Source: an uncultured Acidobacteriota bacterium (lineage in GTDB: Bacteria; Acidobacteriota; Vicinamibacteria; Vicinamibacterales; UBA8438). From it: a stretch of 9,866 nucleotides of DNA. Of this stretch, positions 1-7,513 are shown piece after piece. Each line of letters begins with the position of its first letter. Within the stretch, counting starts at the first letter, position 1. A model generated the notes under the pieces. It had not been told where the DNA came from and did no database searches. It was given only the letters and a program-made list of their open reading frames with translations. Where the stretch lies: positions 1 to 9,866 of the forward strand of contig CAJWMX010000062.1 of the NCBI GenBank assembly GCA_913043805.1. The letters run 5' to 3'. Position numbers and translations under genes: made by a program.

Positions 1-107
1 TAGCCCAGACACAACGAAAGCAACCCAGGCTCGCTCTCGGAGCCCGGCGGCACGTACGGCGTGCCCGCGGCGCGGCCGAAGCCCCACCCGATAGAACCAC
101 CCGCTCC
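1..107. other. Unassigned sequence at window edge
   Basis: No gene can be assigned here. One plus-strand frame, opening with a stop at position 1, stays open to a TAG at 130-132. Minus-strand frames are also open, but the stretch is too short and too GC-rich for open frames to mean anything. It may be the flank or tail of a gene lying outside the window. Confidence 0.3.
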
Positions 108-129
108 GTTTTCCTGTTGTCAGGAAAAC
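108..129 (-). terminator. Hairpin just after the TonB-receptor remnant
   Basis: A perfect 9-bp inverted repeat, GTTTTCCTG and CAGGAAAAC, is separated by a 4-base loop (117-120). It starts at the stop codon of the receptor remnant (129-131, minus strand), where a transcription terminator would be expected. No T-run follows on the minus strand, so it may be a weak terminator or a 3'-end stabilising hairpin, not a full intrinsic terminator. Confidence 0.5.
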
Positions 130-279
130 TAGAACCCCCATTCGAGGCCGGCGTAATAGCTGCGGCCAATTTCGTTGATGCGCTGGCGCGTGAACGGATT
201 CAGTGCGTTCAGGTGCGTGGCGTAGGTCTCGTCGGTCAGATTCTCGAGCCCGACGAGAGCCGACACCCCCTGTGCGATG
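129..279 (-). pseudogene. TonB-dependent receptor, C-terminal remnant only
   Basis: The last ~50 codons of this minus-strand frame read like the C-terminus of an outer-membrane TonB-dependent receptor. They contain VGLENLTDETYATHL, then NPFTRQRINEIGRSYYAGL, and end in the aromatic F that terminates outer-membrane beta-barrels. These are the last barrel strands of the family (ferric siderophore, cobalamin or metal uptake). Receptors of this family normally exceed 600 residues, so well over nine tenths is missing. Upstream of about position 279 the same frame loses family character and becomes an out-of-frame reading of the small Cys/His-rich gene. No start codon or RBS belongs to this piece, so it is presumably not expressed as a functional protein. 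The exact junction cannot be fixed without a family alignment. Confidence 0.75.
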
Positions 280-541
280 GCCAGACCGGCACGTGGAGCC
301 AGGACAGCAGTTCGCTGTCCGTGCCACAGTCGCGCCAGCTGTCGCCGTCCGGTGGCGAGGGGCTGTGCCCCGGCGCCGCGTGCATCGGGCACACCGCGCC
401 AGTTGTCATCTCGTGCGGGCACTTGTGCTCGGCCATCTCTCCAGGCCTAGCGAAACAGCACACGGCGATAGGCGCCGCGATGAGCGTCACGTACTGCCCC
501 AGGACGACGAGCCAGGCCGAAAGCCGCAGAGTGGTCGACAT
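236..541 (-). CDS. Small secreted Cys/His-rich protein, probably with a replaced C-terminus
   Basis: This frame encodes 101 residues. The first ~25 (MSTTLRLSAWLVVLGQYVTLIAAP) look like a signal peptide with a hydrophobic core and an Ala-rich end. The following part has CC (28-29), HKCPHE (39-44), CPMHAAPGH (51-59) and DC (71-72), a spacing suggestive of metal binding. Small proteins of this kind often sit just upstream of TonB-dependent receptor genes, which fits the receptor remnant immediately downstream on the same strand. From about residue 88 the reading crosses into receptor DNA in the wrong frame and stops at 236-238, so the last dozen residues are probably not original. The start ATG is at 539-541, with only a weak GGAA upstream. 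The function is not known, and a role in metal handling is inference. Confidence 0.55.
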   Translation of the reverse strand: MSTTLRLSAWLVVLGQYVTLIAAPIAVCCFARPGEMAEHKCPHEMTTGAVCPMHAAPGHSPSPPDGDSWRDCGTDSELLSWLHVPVWPSHRGCRLSSGSRI

Positions 542-557
542 CGACGTTTTGTTTCCA

Positions 558-577
558 GCGTCTGGTCTCTCAGACGC
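558..577 (-). promoter_or_regulatory. 7-bp palindrome upstream of the Cys/His-rich gene
   Basis: GCGTCTG and CAGACGC form a perfect 7-bp inverted repeat around a 6-base centre, 17 bases before the ATG of the minus-strand small gene. It could be an operator or a 5'-UTR hairpin. No matching second copy was seen in the window, so its role is open. Confidence 0.35.
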
Positions 578-617
578 GGGTCATCCGCAATCCGTTTCAG
601 TCTCGCACCGTCACCGC

Positions 618-648
618 TTGACGATCTGATCCATGCCCGCGATACAAT
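618..648 (+). promoter_or_regulatory. Promoter of the ilv operon
   Basis: TTGACG (618-623) matches the -35 consensus at five of six bases. TACAAT (643-648) matches the -10 consensus at five of six, with a 19-bp spacer; the overlapping GATACA would give 17 bp but is a poorer -10. Transcription should start near 655, giving a leader of about 190 bases before ilvD. That leader contains the Val-rich open frame, the alternative stems and the terminator described below. Confidence 0.7.
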
Positions 649-698
649 GCATGGATTCCGGCCGCCCCGGGGGCGATCCCGTGGGGCCCGCATGTTCG

Positions 699-773
699 AT
701 GGAGAACCTCCAGCTTCGCCCCGTCGTCGTTGTCGCCAGCGTCGGTGTCATTACGCCGACAGCCAGCGGATGA
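699..773 (+). CDS. ilvL: ilv operon leader peptide (attenuator sensor)
   Basis: This is a 24-codon frame from ATG (699) to TGA (771-773). The peptide starts MENLQLRP and continues VVVVASVGVI before a short TPTASG tail. Nine of 24 residues are Leu, Val or Ile, with four Val codons in a row (723-734) and V-G-V-I at 741-752. This resembles the known leader peptides of enteric ilv operons, for example the Val runs of the E. coli ilvB leader. It lies after the promoter and before a terminator, upstream of ilvD. The stop codon lies inside the antiterminator strand (766-775), as attenuation requires. The start is uncertain: no good SD precedes ATG 699, while an in-frame GTG at 681 has GGGGG 7 bases upstream and would add six residues. 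The upstream in-frame ATG at 651 lies before the predicted transcription start. The symbol ilvL is by analogy. Confidence 0.75.
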   Translation: MENLQLRPVVVVASVGVITPTASG

Positions 774-810
774 TGTACCCAGACAGCGATTACCCAGGGC
801 CATCATCCGC
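722..810 (+). promoter_or_regulatory. Attenuator: competing protector and antiterminator stems
   Basis: Three pairings can be read. (a) Antiterminator: GCGGATGATG (766-775) is the perfect 10-bp complement of CATCATCCGC (801-810), which contains much of the left arm of the terminator, so the two stems exclude each other. (b) Protector: CGTCGTC (722-728) can pair over 7 bp, two of them G-U, with GATGATG (769-775). (c) A local hairpin, GTCGGTGT (741-748) with ACGCCGAC (753-760), loop CATT, fits inside the protector stem. The protector arm is built from the Val codons. A ribosome stalled there would block it and free 766-775 to form the antiterminator. A ribosome reaching the stop codon would cover 766-775 and let the terminator form. 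The pairings are seen directly; the mechanism is inferred from known trp, his and ilv attenuators. Confidence 0.75.
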
Positions 811-833
811 AACCGGTTGATGGCCCTTTTTTT
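796..833 (+). terminator. Intrinsic terminator in the ilv leader
   Basis: AGGGCCATCA (796-805) and TGATGGCCCT (818-827) form a perfect 10-bp stem. After one T-T mismatch, CCG and CGG add three inner pairs around a CAAC loop. A run of seven T (827-833, the first of them paired) follows. It lies downstream of the operon promoter and ends 15 bases before the ilvD ATG, so it must be conditional for the operon to be expressed. Its left arm is shared with the antiterminator. Confidence 0.85.
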
Positions 834-848
834 GTGTGGATTCGAACG

Positions 849-2561
<1,713 letters not shown>

Positions 2562-2580
2562 GCGAGGAAGGACCATCGTC

Positions 2581-4299
2581 ATGGCCAACATTCGAACCGG
2601 CGCACAGATCTTGTGGGAGTCGTTGGTGCGCGAGGGCGTCACCACCGTCTTTGGCTATCCGGGCGGCGCCATTCTGCCCGCCTACGACGCGATGCTCGAG
2701 TATCCGATTCGCCACGTACTCGTGCGCCACGAGCAGGGCGCCACGCACATGGCCGACGGCTACGCCCGCGCGAGTGGCGAAGTCGGCGTCGCGATTGCCA
2801 CCTCGGGGCCGGGCGCCACCAACATGGTGACCGGCATCGCCACCGCCATGCTCGACAGCTCGCCCATGGTCTGCATCACCGGCCAGGTCGGCAGCAAGCT
2901 GATCGGCTCGGATGCGTTCCAGGAGACCGACGTCACCGGTGTGACCTTGCCGATCACCAAACACAACTATCTGGTGTCTGACGTCGACGAGGTGGCACCG
3001 ACCATCCACGAGGCGTTCTACGTCGCCAAGTCGGGGCGACCAGGCCCGGTGCTCGTCGATATCACCAAGGACGCGCAGCAGTCGTCGACCGAGTTCGTCT
3101 GGGACGACAGCCCGGTGCAGCTCCCGGGCTATCGGCCGGAGCTTCGGGCGACCGACGCGGAATATCAGCAGGCCGTCGAGCTGATCAACGGCGCCAAGCG
3201 GCCGGTCATCTTCGCCGGGCACGGCGTGATGCTGTCGGGGGCGATGGACCTGGTGCGCGAGTTCGCCGAGCGCGCGAATATCCCGATCGCGATGACCCTG
3301 CTCGGCATCGGATCGGTGCCGGCGCTCCACCCGCTCAACCTGGGCATGATGGGCATGCACGGCGAGGCGTGGGTGAATCAGGCGATCCAGGAGGCGGACC
3401 TCCTGCTGGCGTTTGGGATGCGGTTCGATGACCGCGTGACCGGAAATCTCAAGACCTACGCGCCGAACGCCCGGAAGATTCACATCGACATCGACCCGGC
3501 CGAGTTCAACAAGAACGTACTGGTGGACGTGACGCTCGCCGGCGACCTGTCGGCCGTCCTCACCGACCTGTTGCCGCACGTGGAGCGTGGCGATCGCTCG
3601 GACTGGCTCTCGGCCATCGGGGTGATGAAGGGCGACTCGGCCGTGCGGGACGTCCAGAACATCCCTGACAGCGGACACCTGTATGCGGCGCACGTCATCA
3701 ACGACATCTGGCGGATGACCGACGGCCAGGCGGTGGTGGTCACCGACGTCGGCCAGCATCAGATGTGGGAGGCGCAGTATTACCACCACCAGGAGCCGCG
3801 GTCACTGATCACCTCCGGAGGTCTGGGCACGATGGGCTTCGCGCTTCCGGCCGCCATCGGCGCCAAGCTCTCGCGTCCCGATGCCGAGGTCTGGGTGGTG
3901 GTCGGCGACGGTGGGTTCCAGATGACCATGTGCGAGCTGGCCACCATCGCCCAGGAGAAGGTGAAGGTCAACGTGGCCATCATCAACAACGGGTATCTCG
4001 GCATGGTGCGTCAGTGGCAGGAGTTCTTCTACGAGCGCCGCTACGCCGCGACGCCACTGTTGAGCCCGGACTTTGCCAAGCTGGCTGACGCGTTCGGCGT
4101 GAAGAGCGCCCAGGTCGCTCGCCGTCAGGACGTCGAGCCGACCATCGAAATGGCGCGGGCCCACGAGGGCGCCGTGGTGATCGACTTCCGGGTCGAGCAG
4201 GAAGACACCGTCTACCCGATGGTGCCCGCCGGCGCCGACCTGCACGCGATGATCCGCCGGCCCAGCTCGAGCCCGATCGTGGAAACGGCCGACGACTGA
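2581..4299 (+). CDS. ilvB: Acetolactate synthase, large (catalytic) subunit
   Basis: This enzyme condenses two pyruvates to 2-acetolactate, or pyruvate and 2-oxobutyrate to 2-aceto-2-hydroxybutyrate, using thiamine diphosphate, FAD and Mg. The 572 residues have the usual three parts. The N-terminal ThDP domain has GYPGGAILP (25-33) and the activating glutamate E51 in RHEQGATHMADGYAR. The central FAD-binding domain (about 190-340) has AFGMRFDDRVTGN. The C-terminal domain carries the metal/ThDP motif from GDG (442-444) to NN (469-470), followed by GYLGMVRQWQEFFY, which is characteristic of anabolic AHAS; catabolic enzymes lack the FAD-linked features. A strong SD, GAGGAAGGA (2564-2572), sits 8 bases before the ATG. 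Two repeats fill the 81-bp gap to the regulatory subunit. Confidence 0.97.
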   Translation: MANIRTGAQILWESLVREGVTTVFGYPGGAILPAYDAMLEYPIRHVLVRHEQGATHMADGYARASGEVGVAIATSGPGATNMVTGIATAMLDSSPMVCITGQVGSKLIGSDAFQETDVTGVTLPITKHNYLVSDVDEVAPTIHEAFYVAKSGRPGPVLVDITKDAQQSSTEFVWDDSPVQLPGYRPELRATDAEYQQAVELINGAKRPVIFAGHGVMLSGAMDLVREFAERANIPIAMTLLGIGSVPALHPLNLGMMGMHGEAWVNQAIQEADLLLAFGMRFDDRVTGNLKTYAPNARKIHIDIDPAEFNKNVLVDVTLAGDLSAVLTDLLPHVERGDRSDWLSAIGVMKGDSAVRDVQNIPDSGHLYAAHVINDIWRMTDGQAVVVTDVGQHQMWEAQYYHHQEPRSLITSGGLGTMGFALPAAIGAKLSRPDAEVWVVVGDGGFQMTMCELATIAQEKVKVNVAIINNGYLGMVRQWQEFFYERRYAATPLLSPDFAKLADAFGVKSAQVARRQDVEPTIEMARAHEGAVVIDFRVEQEDTVYPMVPAGADLHAMIRRPSSSPIVETADD

Positions 4300-4303
4300 G
4301 AGC

Positions 4304-4323
4304 GGCGGGGCTAAAGCCCCGCC
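4304..4323. repeat. GC-rich palindrome between ilvB and ilvN
   Basis: GGCGGGGC (4304-4311), loop TAAA, GCCCCGCC (4316-4323): a perfect 8-bp hairpin starting 4 bases after the ilvB stop. It has no T-run, so it is unlikely to be a strong terminator inside this operon. Its form resembles short palindromes scattered between genes in many GC-rich genomes (REP-like). It could also act as a stabiliser of the upstream mRNA. Confidence 0.65.
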
Positions 4324-4339
4324 CTACAGAATCACGAGC

Positions 4340-4374
4340 GCCTGAAGCCTGTAGCCCGTAGCCTGAAGCCTAAG
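4340..4374. repeat. Heptamer tandem repeat, five units
   Basis: Five head-to-tail 7-base units follow the consensus GCCYGWA: GCCTGAA (4340), GCCTGTA (4347), GCCCGTA (4354), GCCTGAA (4361), and a diverged GCCTAAG (4368). The array ends 6 bases before the ilvN start and occupies the space where an SD would lie. A second, shorter array of the same type is at 6058-6081. Confidence 0.75.
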
Positions 4375-4380
4375 AACTCC

Positions 4381-4926
4381 ATGCGACATACGTTTGTTGT
4401 CCACGTCGAAGACAAGCCCGGGGTGCTGAACCGCGTGGCGTCGTTGTTCCGGCGTCGCGCCTTCAACATCGAGTCGTTGACCGTCGGGCACACCGAAACC
4501 AGCGGGGTGTCCCGGATGACCATCGTGGTCGACACCGACGCCAACGGGGCCAAGAGACTCGAGGCGAACCTCTACAAGCTGGTCAACGTGTTGCGGGTCA
4601 CCGACCTGACCGCCGAGGCGGCCGTGGTGCGCGAGCTGACGCTGATCCGGGTCAAGGCTGACCACGAAACCCGCACCCACATCATGCAGTTGGTCGACAC
4701 CTTCCGCGCGAAGGTGGTCGATGTGGCGCCCGACACGCTCATCATCGAAGCCACTGGCACCGAGGAGAAGATCGATGGGCTGGTGGGCGTGCTCGAGCCC
4801 TACGACGTGCTGGAAATGGTGCGGACCGGCCGAGTCGCGATGTCCCGCGGCCAGCAGGCTCCGGTCGAAGTGCCCGCCGACGAATCTCCCGCCGAGGCGG
4901 ACGACAACGTATCCTATTCGGTCTGA
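4381..4926 (+). CDS. ilvN: Acetolactate synthase, small (regulatory) subunit
   Basis: This is the regulatory partner of the catalytic subunit encoded just upstream. It binds valine and gives feedback inhibition and full activity to the holoenzyme. The N-terminal ACT domain (about 1-75) shows HVEDKPGVLNRVASLFRRR and FNIESLTVGHTE, the valine-site region of the family. The C-terminal domain (about 80-155) has RELTLIRVKAD and ends the conserved part at LEMVRTGRVAMSRG. The 181 residues are slightly longer than many homologues because of an acidic Ala/Glu/Asp-rich tail (about 160-181). The ATG at 4381 gives the family N-terminus, but no SD is visible because the heptamer array abuts it. The family is also named IlvH; ilvN is chosen by context. 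Confidence 0.95.
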   Translation: MRHTFVVHVEDKPGVLNRVASLFRRRAFNIESLTVGHTETSGVSRMTIVVDTDANGAKRLEANLYKLVNVLRVTDLTAEAAVVRELTLIRVKADHETRTHIMQLVDTFRAKVVDVAPDTLIIEATGTEEKIDGLVGVLEPYDVLEMVRTGRVAMSRGQQAPVEVPADESPAEADDNVSYSV

Positions 4927-4993
4927 TTGGACCGATTCGTGACCTCCCGGGCCCGGCCCAAATACCATCGCAACCACGAGGCAGAAACAAGCA

Positions 4994-6007
4994 ATGGCAA
5001 CGATTCACTACGACGACGCGGCAGATCTCTCGCTCATCCAGCAAAAGAAGGTGGCCATCTTCGGCTACGGCTCGCAGGGCCATGCCCATGCGCTCAATCT
5101 TAAGGACAGCGGCGTCGACGTGCGGGTCGCGCTGGCCGAGGGGAGCAAATCGAAGGCGAAGGCGAAGGCGGACGGGCTCACCGTCAACAGCGGCGCCGAG
5201 GCGGCCGCCTGGGCCGACGTCATCATGATTCTGGCGCCGGACACCAAGCAGCCGGGTATCTACGCCGAGTCGATCGCGCCGAACCTGAAGTCGGGCGACA
5301 TGCTGATGTTCGCTCATGGCTTCAACATTCGCTACGACACCATCACGCCTCCCAAGGATGTCGACGTCACCTTGATCGCCCCCAAGGCGCCCGGTCACCG
5401 GGTGCGTGAGGTGTTCCAGGAGGGCGGCGGCACGCCGGCGCTCATCGCTGTCGAGCAGGACGCCACCGGCAACGCGCACGCGCTGGCGATGTCCTACGCC
5501 AAGGGCCTGGGCGTCACCCGCGCCGGGGTCATCGAGACGACCTTCACCGAGGAGACCGAGACGGATCTCTTCGGCGAGCAGGCGGTGCTCTGTGGCGGGG
5601 TCAGCGAGCTGATCAAGGCCGGGTTCAAGACCCTCGTCGACGCCGGCTATCAACCCGAGGTCGCCTACTTCGAGTGCATGCACGAGCTGAAGCTCATCGT
5701 CGACCTGATCTATCGAGGCGGACTCAACTACATGCGCTACTCGGTCAGCGACACCGCCGAGCGTGGCGACTACACCGGCGGGCCGCAGGTGATTACCGAC
5801 GCCACTCGCGAGGCGATGGCCAGCATGCTCAAGGACATCCAGGACGGTAGCTTCGCCAAGGCCTGGATCGAGGAAGACAAGGCGGGCCGGCCAAACTTCA
5901 TGGCCACGCGGCGCGCCGAGCAGGAGCTGCAGATCGAAAAGGTGGGTGTCGAGCTTCGGGGGATGATGCCGTTTCTCGACGCCGTCACGTTGAAGGAGAG
6001 CGTGTAG
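4994..6007 (+). CDS. ilvC: Ketol-acid reductoisomerase (NADP+), class I
   Basis: IlvC isomerises and reduces 2-acetolactate (and the isoleucine-branch homologue) to the dihydroxyacid used by IlvD. The 337-residue length is that of class I (short) enzymes. The Rossmann motif is GYGSQG (24-29), and the loop EGSKSK (49-54) carries serines that usually contact the NADPH phosphate. H108 in AHGFNI is in the catalytic position. The metal ligands are D191 and E195 (TDLFGEQAVLCGG) and E227 and E231 (YFECMHELK). SD GAGGCAG (4978-4984) lies 9 bases before the ATG. A Lys-rich stretch, SKSKAKAKADG, comes from a GGCGAA-type triplication; the enzyme otherwise looks intact. It is the last gene of the operon, with a hairpin spanning its stop codon. 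Confidence 0.97.
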   Translation: MATIHYDDAADLSLIQQKKVAIFGYGSQGHAHALNLKDSGVDVRVALAEGSKSKAKAKADGLTVNSGAEAAAWADVIMILAPDTKQPGIYAESIAPNLKSGDMLMFAHGFNIRYDTITPPKDVDVTLIAPKAPGHRVREVFQEGGGTPALIAVEQDATGNAHALAMSYAKGLGVTRAGVIETTFTEETETDLFGEQAVLCGGVSELIKAGFKTLVDAGYQPEVAYFECMHELKLIVDLIYRGGLNYMRYSVSDTAERGDYTGGPQVITDATREAMASMLKDIQDGSFAKAWIEEDKAGRPNFMATRRAEQELQIEKVGVELRGMMPFLDAVTLKESV

Positions 6008-6021
6008 TTCAGCGCTCTCCT
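5994..6021 (+). terminator. Hairpin over the ilvC stop codon
   Basis: AGGAGAGCG (5994-6002) and CGCTCTCCT (6013-6021) form a perfect 9-bp stem with a 10-base loop that contains the TAG stop. It sits between convergent genes, so it may end ilv transcription or protect its 3' end. It has no T-run. Confidence 0.55.
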
Positions 6022-6029
6022 GGCGACGG

Positions 6030-6057
6030 AGTCCTGCTCGTTGCTGGCAGGACTGCC
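6030..6057. repeat. Palindromic repeat, copy 1 (GCAGGACTGCC core)
   Basis: AGTCCTGC (6030-6037) and GCAGGACT (6047-6054) form an 8-bp inverted repeat with a 9-base loop. The sequence GCAGGACTGCC (6047-6057) recurs exactly at 8160-8170, again inside a palindrome. Position between convergent genes and recurrence suggest a REP-like dispersed element. Confidence 0.55.
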
Positions 6058-6081
6058 GGCTTCAGGCTTTGGGCTTTGGGC
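6058..6081 (-). repeat. Heptamer repeat forming the 3' end of a hydrolase gene
   Basis: Read on the minus strand the units are GCCCAAA, GCCCAAA, GCCTGAA and a partial GCC. They are the same 7-base type as the array at 4340-4374. The last codons and the TGA stop (6062-6064) of the upstream hydrolase lie inside the array, so the repeat supplies the protein's GPKPKA tail. Confidence 0.65.
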
Positions 6082-6754
6082 CGATCCAGTCGGCGATGAC
6101 GTCCATGACGGCGTCGTAGATTTCCTGCTTCGACGGGTCTGACTTTCGTCGCACATTGAACGAATGGTCGCCGCCTTCCACCACGTGGAGGGTGGCGGCC
6201 GGCATCCTGGCCAGCACCGGCCGTAACTCTTCTTCAGTACCAAACGTATCGCGCGCGCCCTGGACCACCAGGGTGGGCACCGCGATGCGCGGCAGGTGGG
6301 CGTCGCGCATCTTTTCGAGGCGTCCCGGTGGGTGCAGGGGATAGCCGAGCGCGACGACTCCAGAGACATCGGCGGCTGGCGTTGCCTCGTCGCCGTCTGG
6401 GTCGGGGCTGGCCGCGATGTGGGTGGCCATGCGGCCGCCCATCGACTTGCCGCCGATGAACAACGGCCGTTCTTCCGAGCGTTCGCGGACGGCGTCCACC
6501 ACCGCCCGATAGCATGCCTCCAGCTTAAGCGCCCGGTCCGGCGCCCGTCGGCCCTGCTCGGTGTAGAGGAAGTTGAACGTGACCGTCTCGATGCCCCGCT
6601 CGGCGAGGCCATGCCCGAACGCCACCATGAACGGATGCGTCTGTGGCGCCCCGGCGCCGTGCGCAAGGATGAGCGTGGCGCGCGCGTCGGCCGCCGGGTA
6701 GGCAACGGCGGTGGTCGAGTCGTCGTCGACAGGGATGGTGAACGGTGTACTCAT
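6062..6754 (-). CDS. Alpha/beta hydrolase, KANL3/TEX30-like (dienelactone-hydrolase-related)
   Basis: A 230-residue cytoplasmic alpha/beta hydrolase of unknown substrate. The strand-turn motif LILAHGAGAPQTHPF (28-42) supplies the oxyanion region. The nucleophile is S104 in IGGKSMGGRMA, the acid D169 in VQGARDTFG and the base H197 in VEGGDHSF, so the triad is complete. The GGKSMGGR elbow and HGAGA motif are typical of the small bacterial hydrolases related to KANL3/TEX30. The start is ATG 6754. An in-frame TTG at 6760 directly abuts the TGA of the upstream gene and is the alternative start; no SD is visible, so translational coupling with that gene is likely. Its C-terminal GPKPKA and stop are made of heptamer repeat. 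The substrate cannot be inferred. Confidence 0.85.
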   Translation of the reverse strand: MSTPFTIPVDDDSTTAVAYPAADARATLILAHGAGAPQTHPFMVAFGHGLAERGIETVTFNFLYTEQGRRAPDRALKLEACYRAVVDAVRERSEERPLFIGGKSMGGRMATHIAASPDPDGDEATPAADVSGVVALGYPLHPPGRLEKMRDAHLPRIAVPTLVVQGARDTFGTEEELRPVLARMPAATLHVVEGGDHSFNVRRKSDPSKQEIYDAVMDVIADWIGPKPKA

Positions 6755-6760
6755 CGGCAA

Positions 6761-7441
6761 TCACGGGGACAGGACGCCGGTCCGAACTCGCTCCAGAAAC
6801 CTCCCCGCGGCGACATAGAAGTCGTCGTGAAAGTCGTGCCCGCCGTCGAAGATGACCGTTTCGTGGGCGATGCCTCGCGACGTCAGGAACGCCAGATCGG
6901 CGTCGCGTTTGGGCTCGGTATACCAGTGGTCGTCCACGCCCCCTCCCAGGAGAATGGGCGGCCACCGGTCGGCCGGTTCGTCGTGGAGCTCCGGGGGCAC
7001 GTCACTGGCTAGCGCCACCACGCCGTCGCAGCGGTGTCCTAACCGCAGCGCGGCGCGATACGCCATGGCGACGCCCTGTGAAAACCCCGCGAATACCAGC
7101 GGCAGAGCGGAATCGCTCCGAAGCTCGGCCACGACGTCTCCCACGTAGGCGAGGTTGTCGGCGATAGCCTGTTCCCGGTCCTGGCTGGTCATCCAACAGC
7201 CGACCACCGTGCCGGTCTTCCGCTCGTAGAAGCGATTCAGCGCCTGGACCGACGCCACCTGCCATTGTTCGATGCCCGGTATCCCGAGCAAGCCTTCGAG
7301 ATGGCGTTCCGCGTTCTCGCCGTAGCCATGGAAACCGACCAGCAGCGGCGCTGGTCCCGGCGCGGCAGCAGGGACGACGACGTAGCGACCGAGCGTGCGC
7401 GCCGCGACCGTGCGCACCGCCGGTTCCGATGCCGTGAGCAT
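6761..7441 (-). CDS. Alpha/beta hydrolase, phospholipase/carboxylesterase-like
   Basis: A 226-residue protein of the esterase group that contains carboxylesterase/YpfH-like enzymes. The oxyanion region is LLVGFHGYGENAE (33-45). The nucleophile is S121 in VFAGFSQGVAMAYR; GFSQG is the usual elbow of this group. The acid is D170 or D171 in LGGGVDDHWY, and the base is H202 in FDGGHDFHDDF. There is no signal peptide, so it is cytoplasmic. It is followed after 6 bases by a second, different alpha/beta hydrolase on the same strand, so the two are probably one transcript. A TACAAT box 6 bases before the ATG suggests a leaderless mRNA. The natural ester or thioester substrate is unknown. Confidence 0.85.
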   Translation of the reverse strand: MLTASEPAVRTVAARTLGRYVVVPAAAPGPAPLLVGFHGYGENAERHLEGLLGIPGIEQWQVASVQALNRFYERKTGTVVGCWMTSQDREQAIADNLAYVGDVVAELRSDSALPLVFAGFSQGVAMAYRAALRLGHRCDGVVALASDVPPELHDEPADRWPPILLGGGVDDHWYTEPKRDADLAFLTSRGIAHETVIFDGGHDFHDDFYVAAGRFLERVRTGVLSP

Positions 7442-7447
7442 GCCTCA

Positions 7448-7453
7448 ATTGTA
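7448..7453 (-). promoter_or_regulatory. -10 box for the hydrolase pair, likely leaderless
   Basis: TACAAT on the minus strand ends 6 bases before the ATG at 7441. This would place the transcription start at or next to the start codon. GAGG lies only one base before the ATG, too close for a normal SD. No -35 match is visible. Confidence 0.5.
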
Positions 7454-7481
7454 TGGTGCCTGCCTCGGGCATGGCGGGTGG

Positions 7482-7508
7482 CATAATCGGCCCCTAGCTC
7501 ACAGGAGG
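7482..7508 (+). promoter_or_regulatory. -10 box and SD of the CMD-like gene
   Basis: CATAAT (7482-7487) is a good -10 box with no clear -35. It opens the motif ATAATCGGCCCC, which recurs with one change before the gene at 8205. AGGAGG (7503-7508) is a strong SD 5 bases before the ATG at 7514. The box is divergent from the hydrolase promoter 28 bases away. Confidence 0.5.
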
Positions 7509-7513
7509 CAGCT

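Noticed and set aside
581..590. TCATCCGCAA at 581-590, identical to 803-812 in the terminator
   Set aside because: It lies upstream of the promoter and so outside the transcript. A single 10-base match can arise by chance, and no role is evident.
651..698. In-frame ATG 651 as the leader peptide start
   Set aside because: It lies between the -10 box and the predicted transcription start near 655, so it would not be in the mRNA.
203..820. 205-codon plus-strand frame running through the ilv leader
   Set aside because: It is Arg/Pro-rich with no SD or motif. It overlaps the receptor remnant in antisense, and the leader and terminator signals explain the same bases better.
834..848. In-frame GTG as the ilvD start
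   Set aside because: It begins at the last base of the terminator region, has no SD, and adds MWIRT, which the family lacks; ATG 849 fits better.
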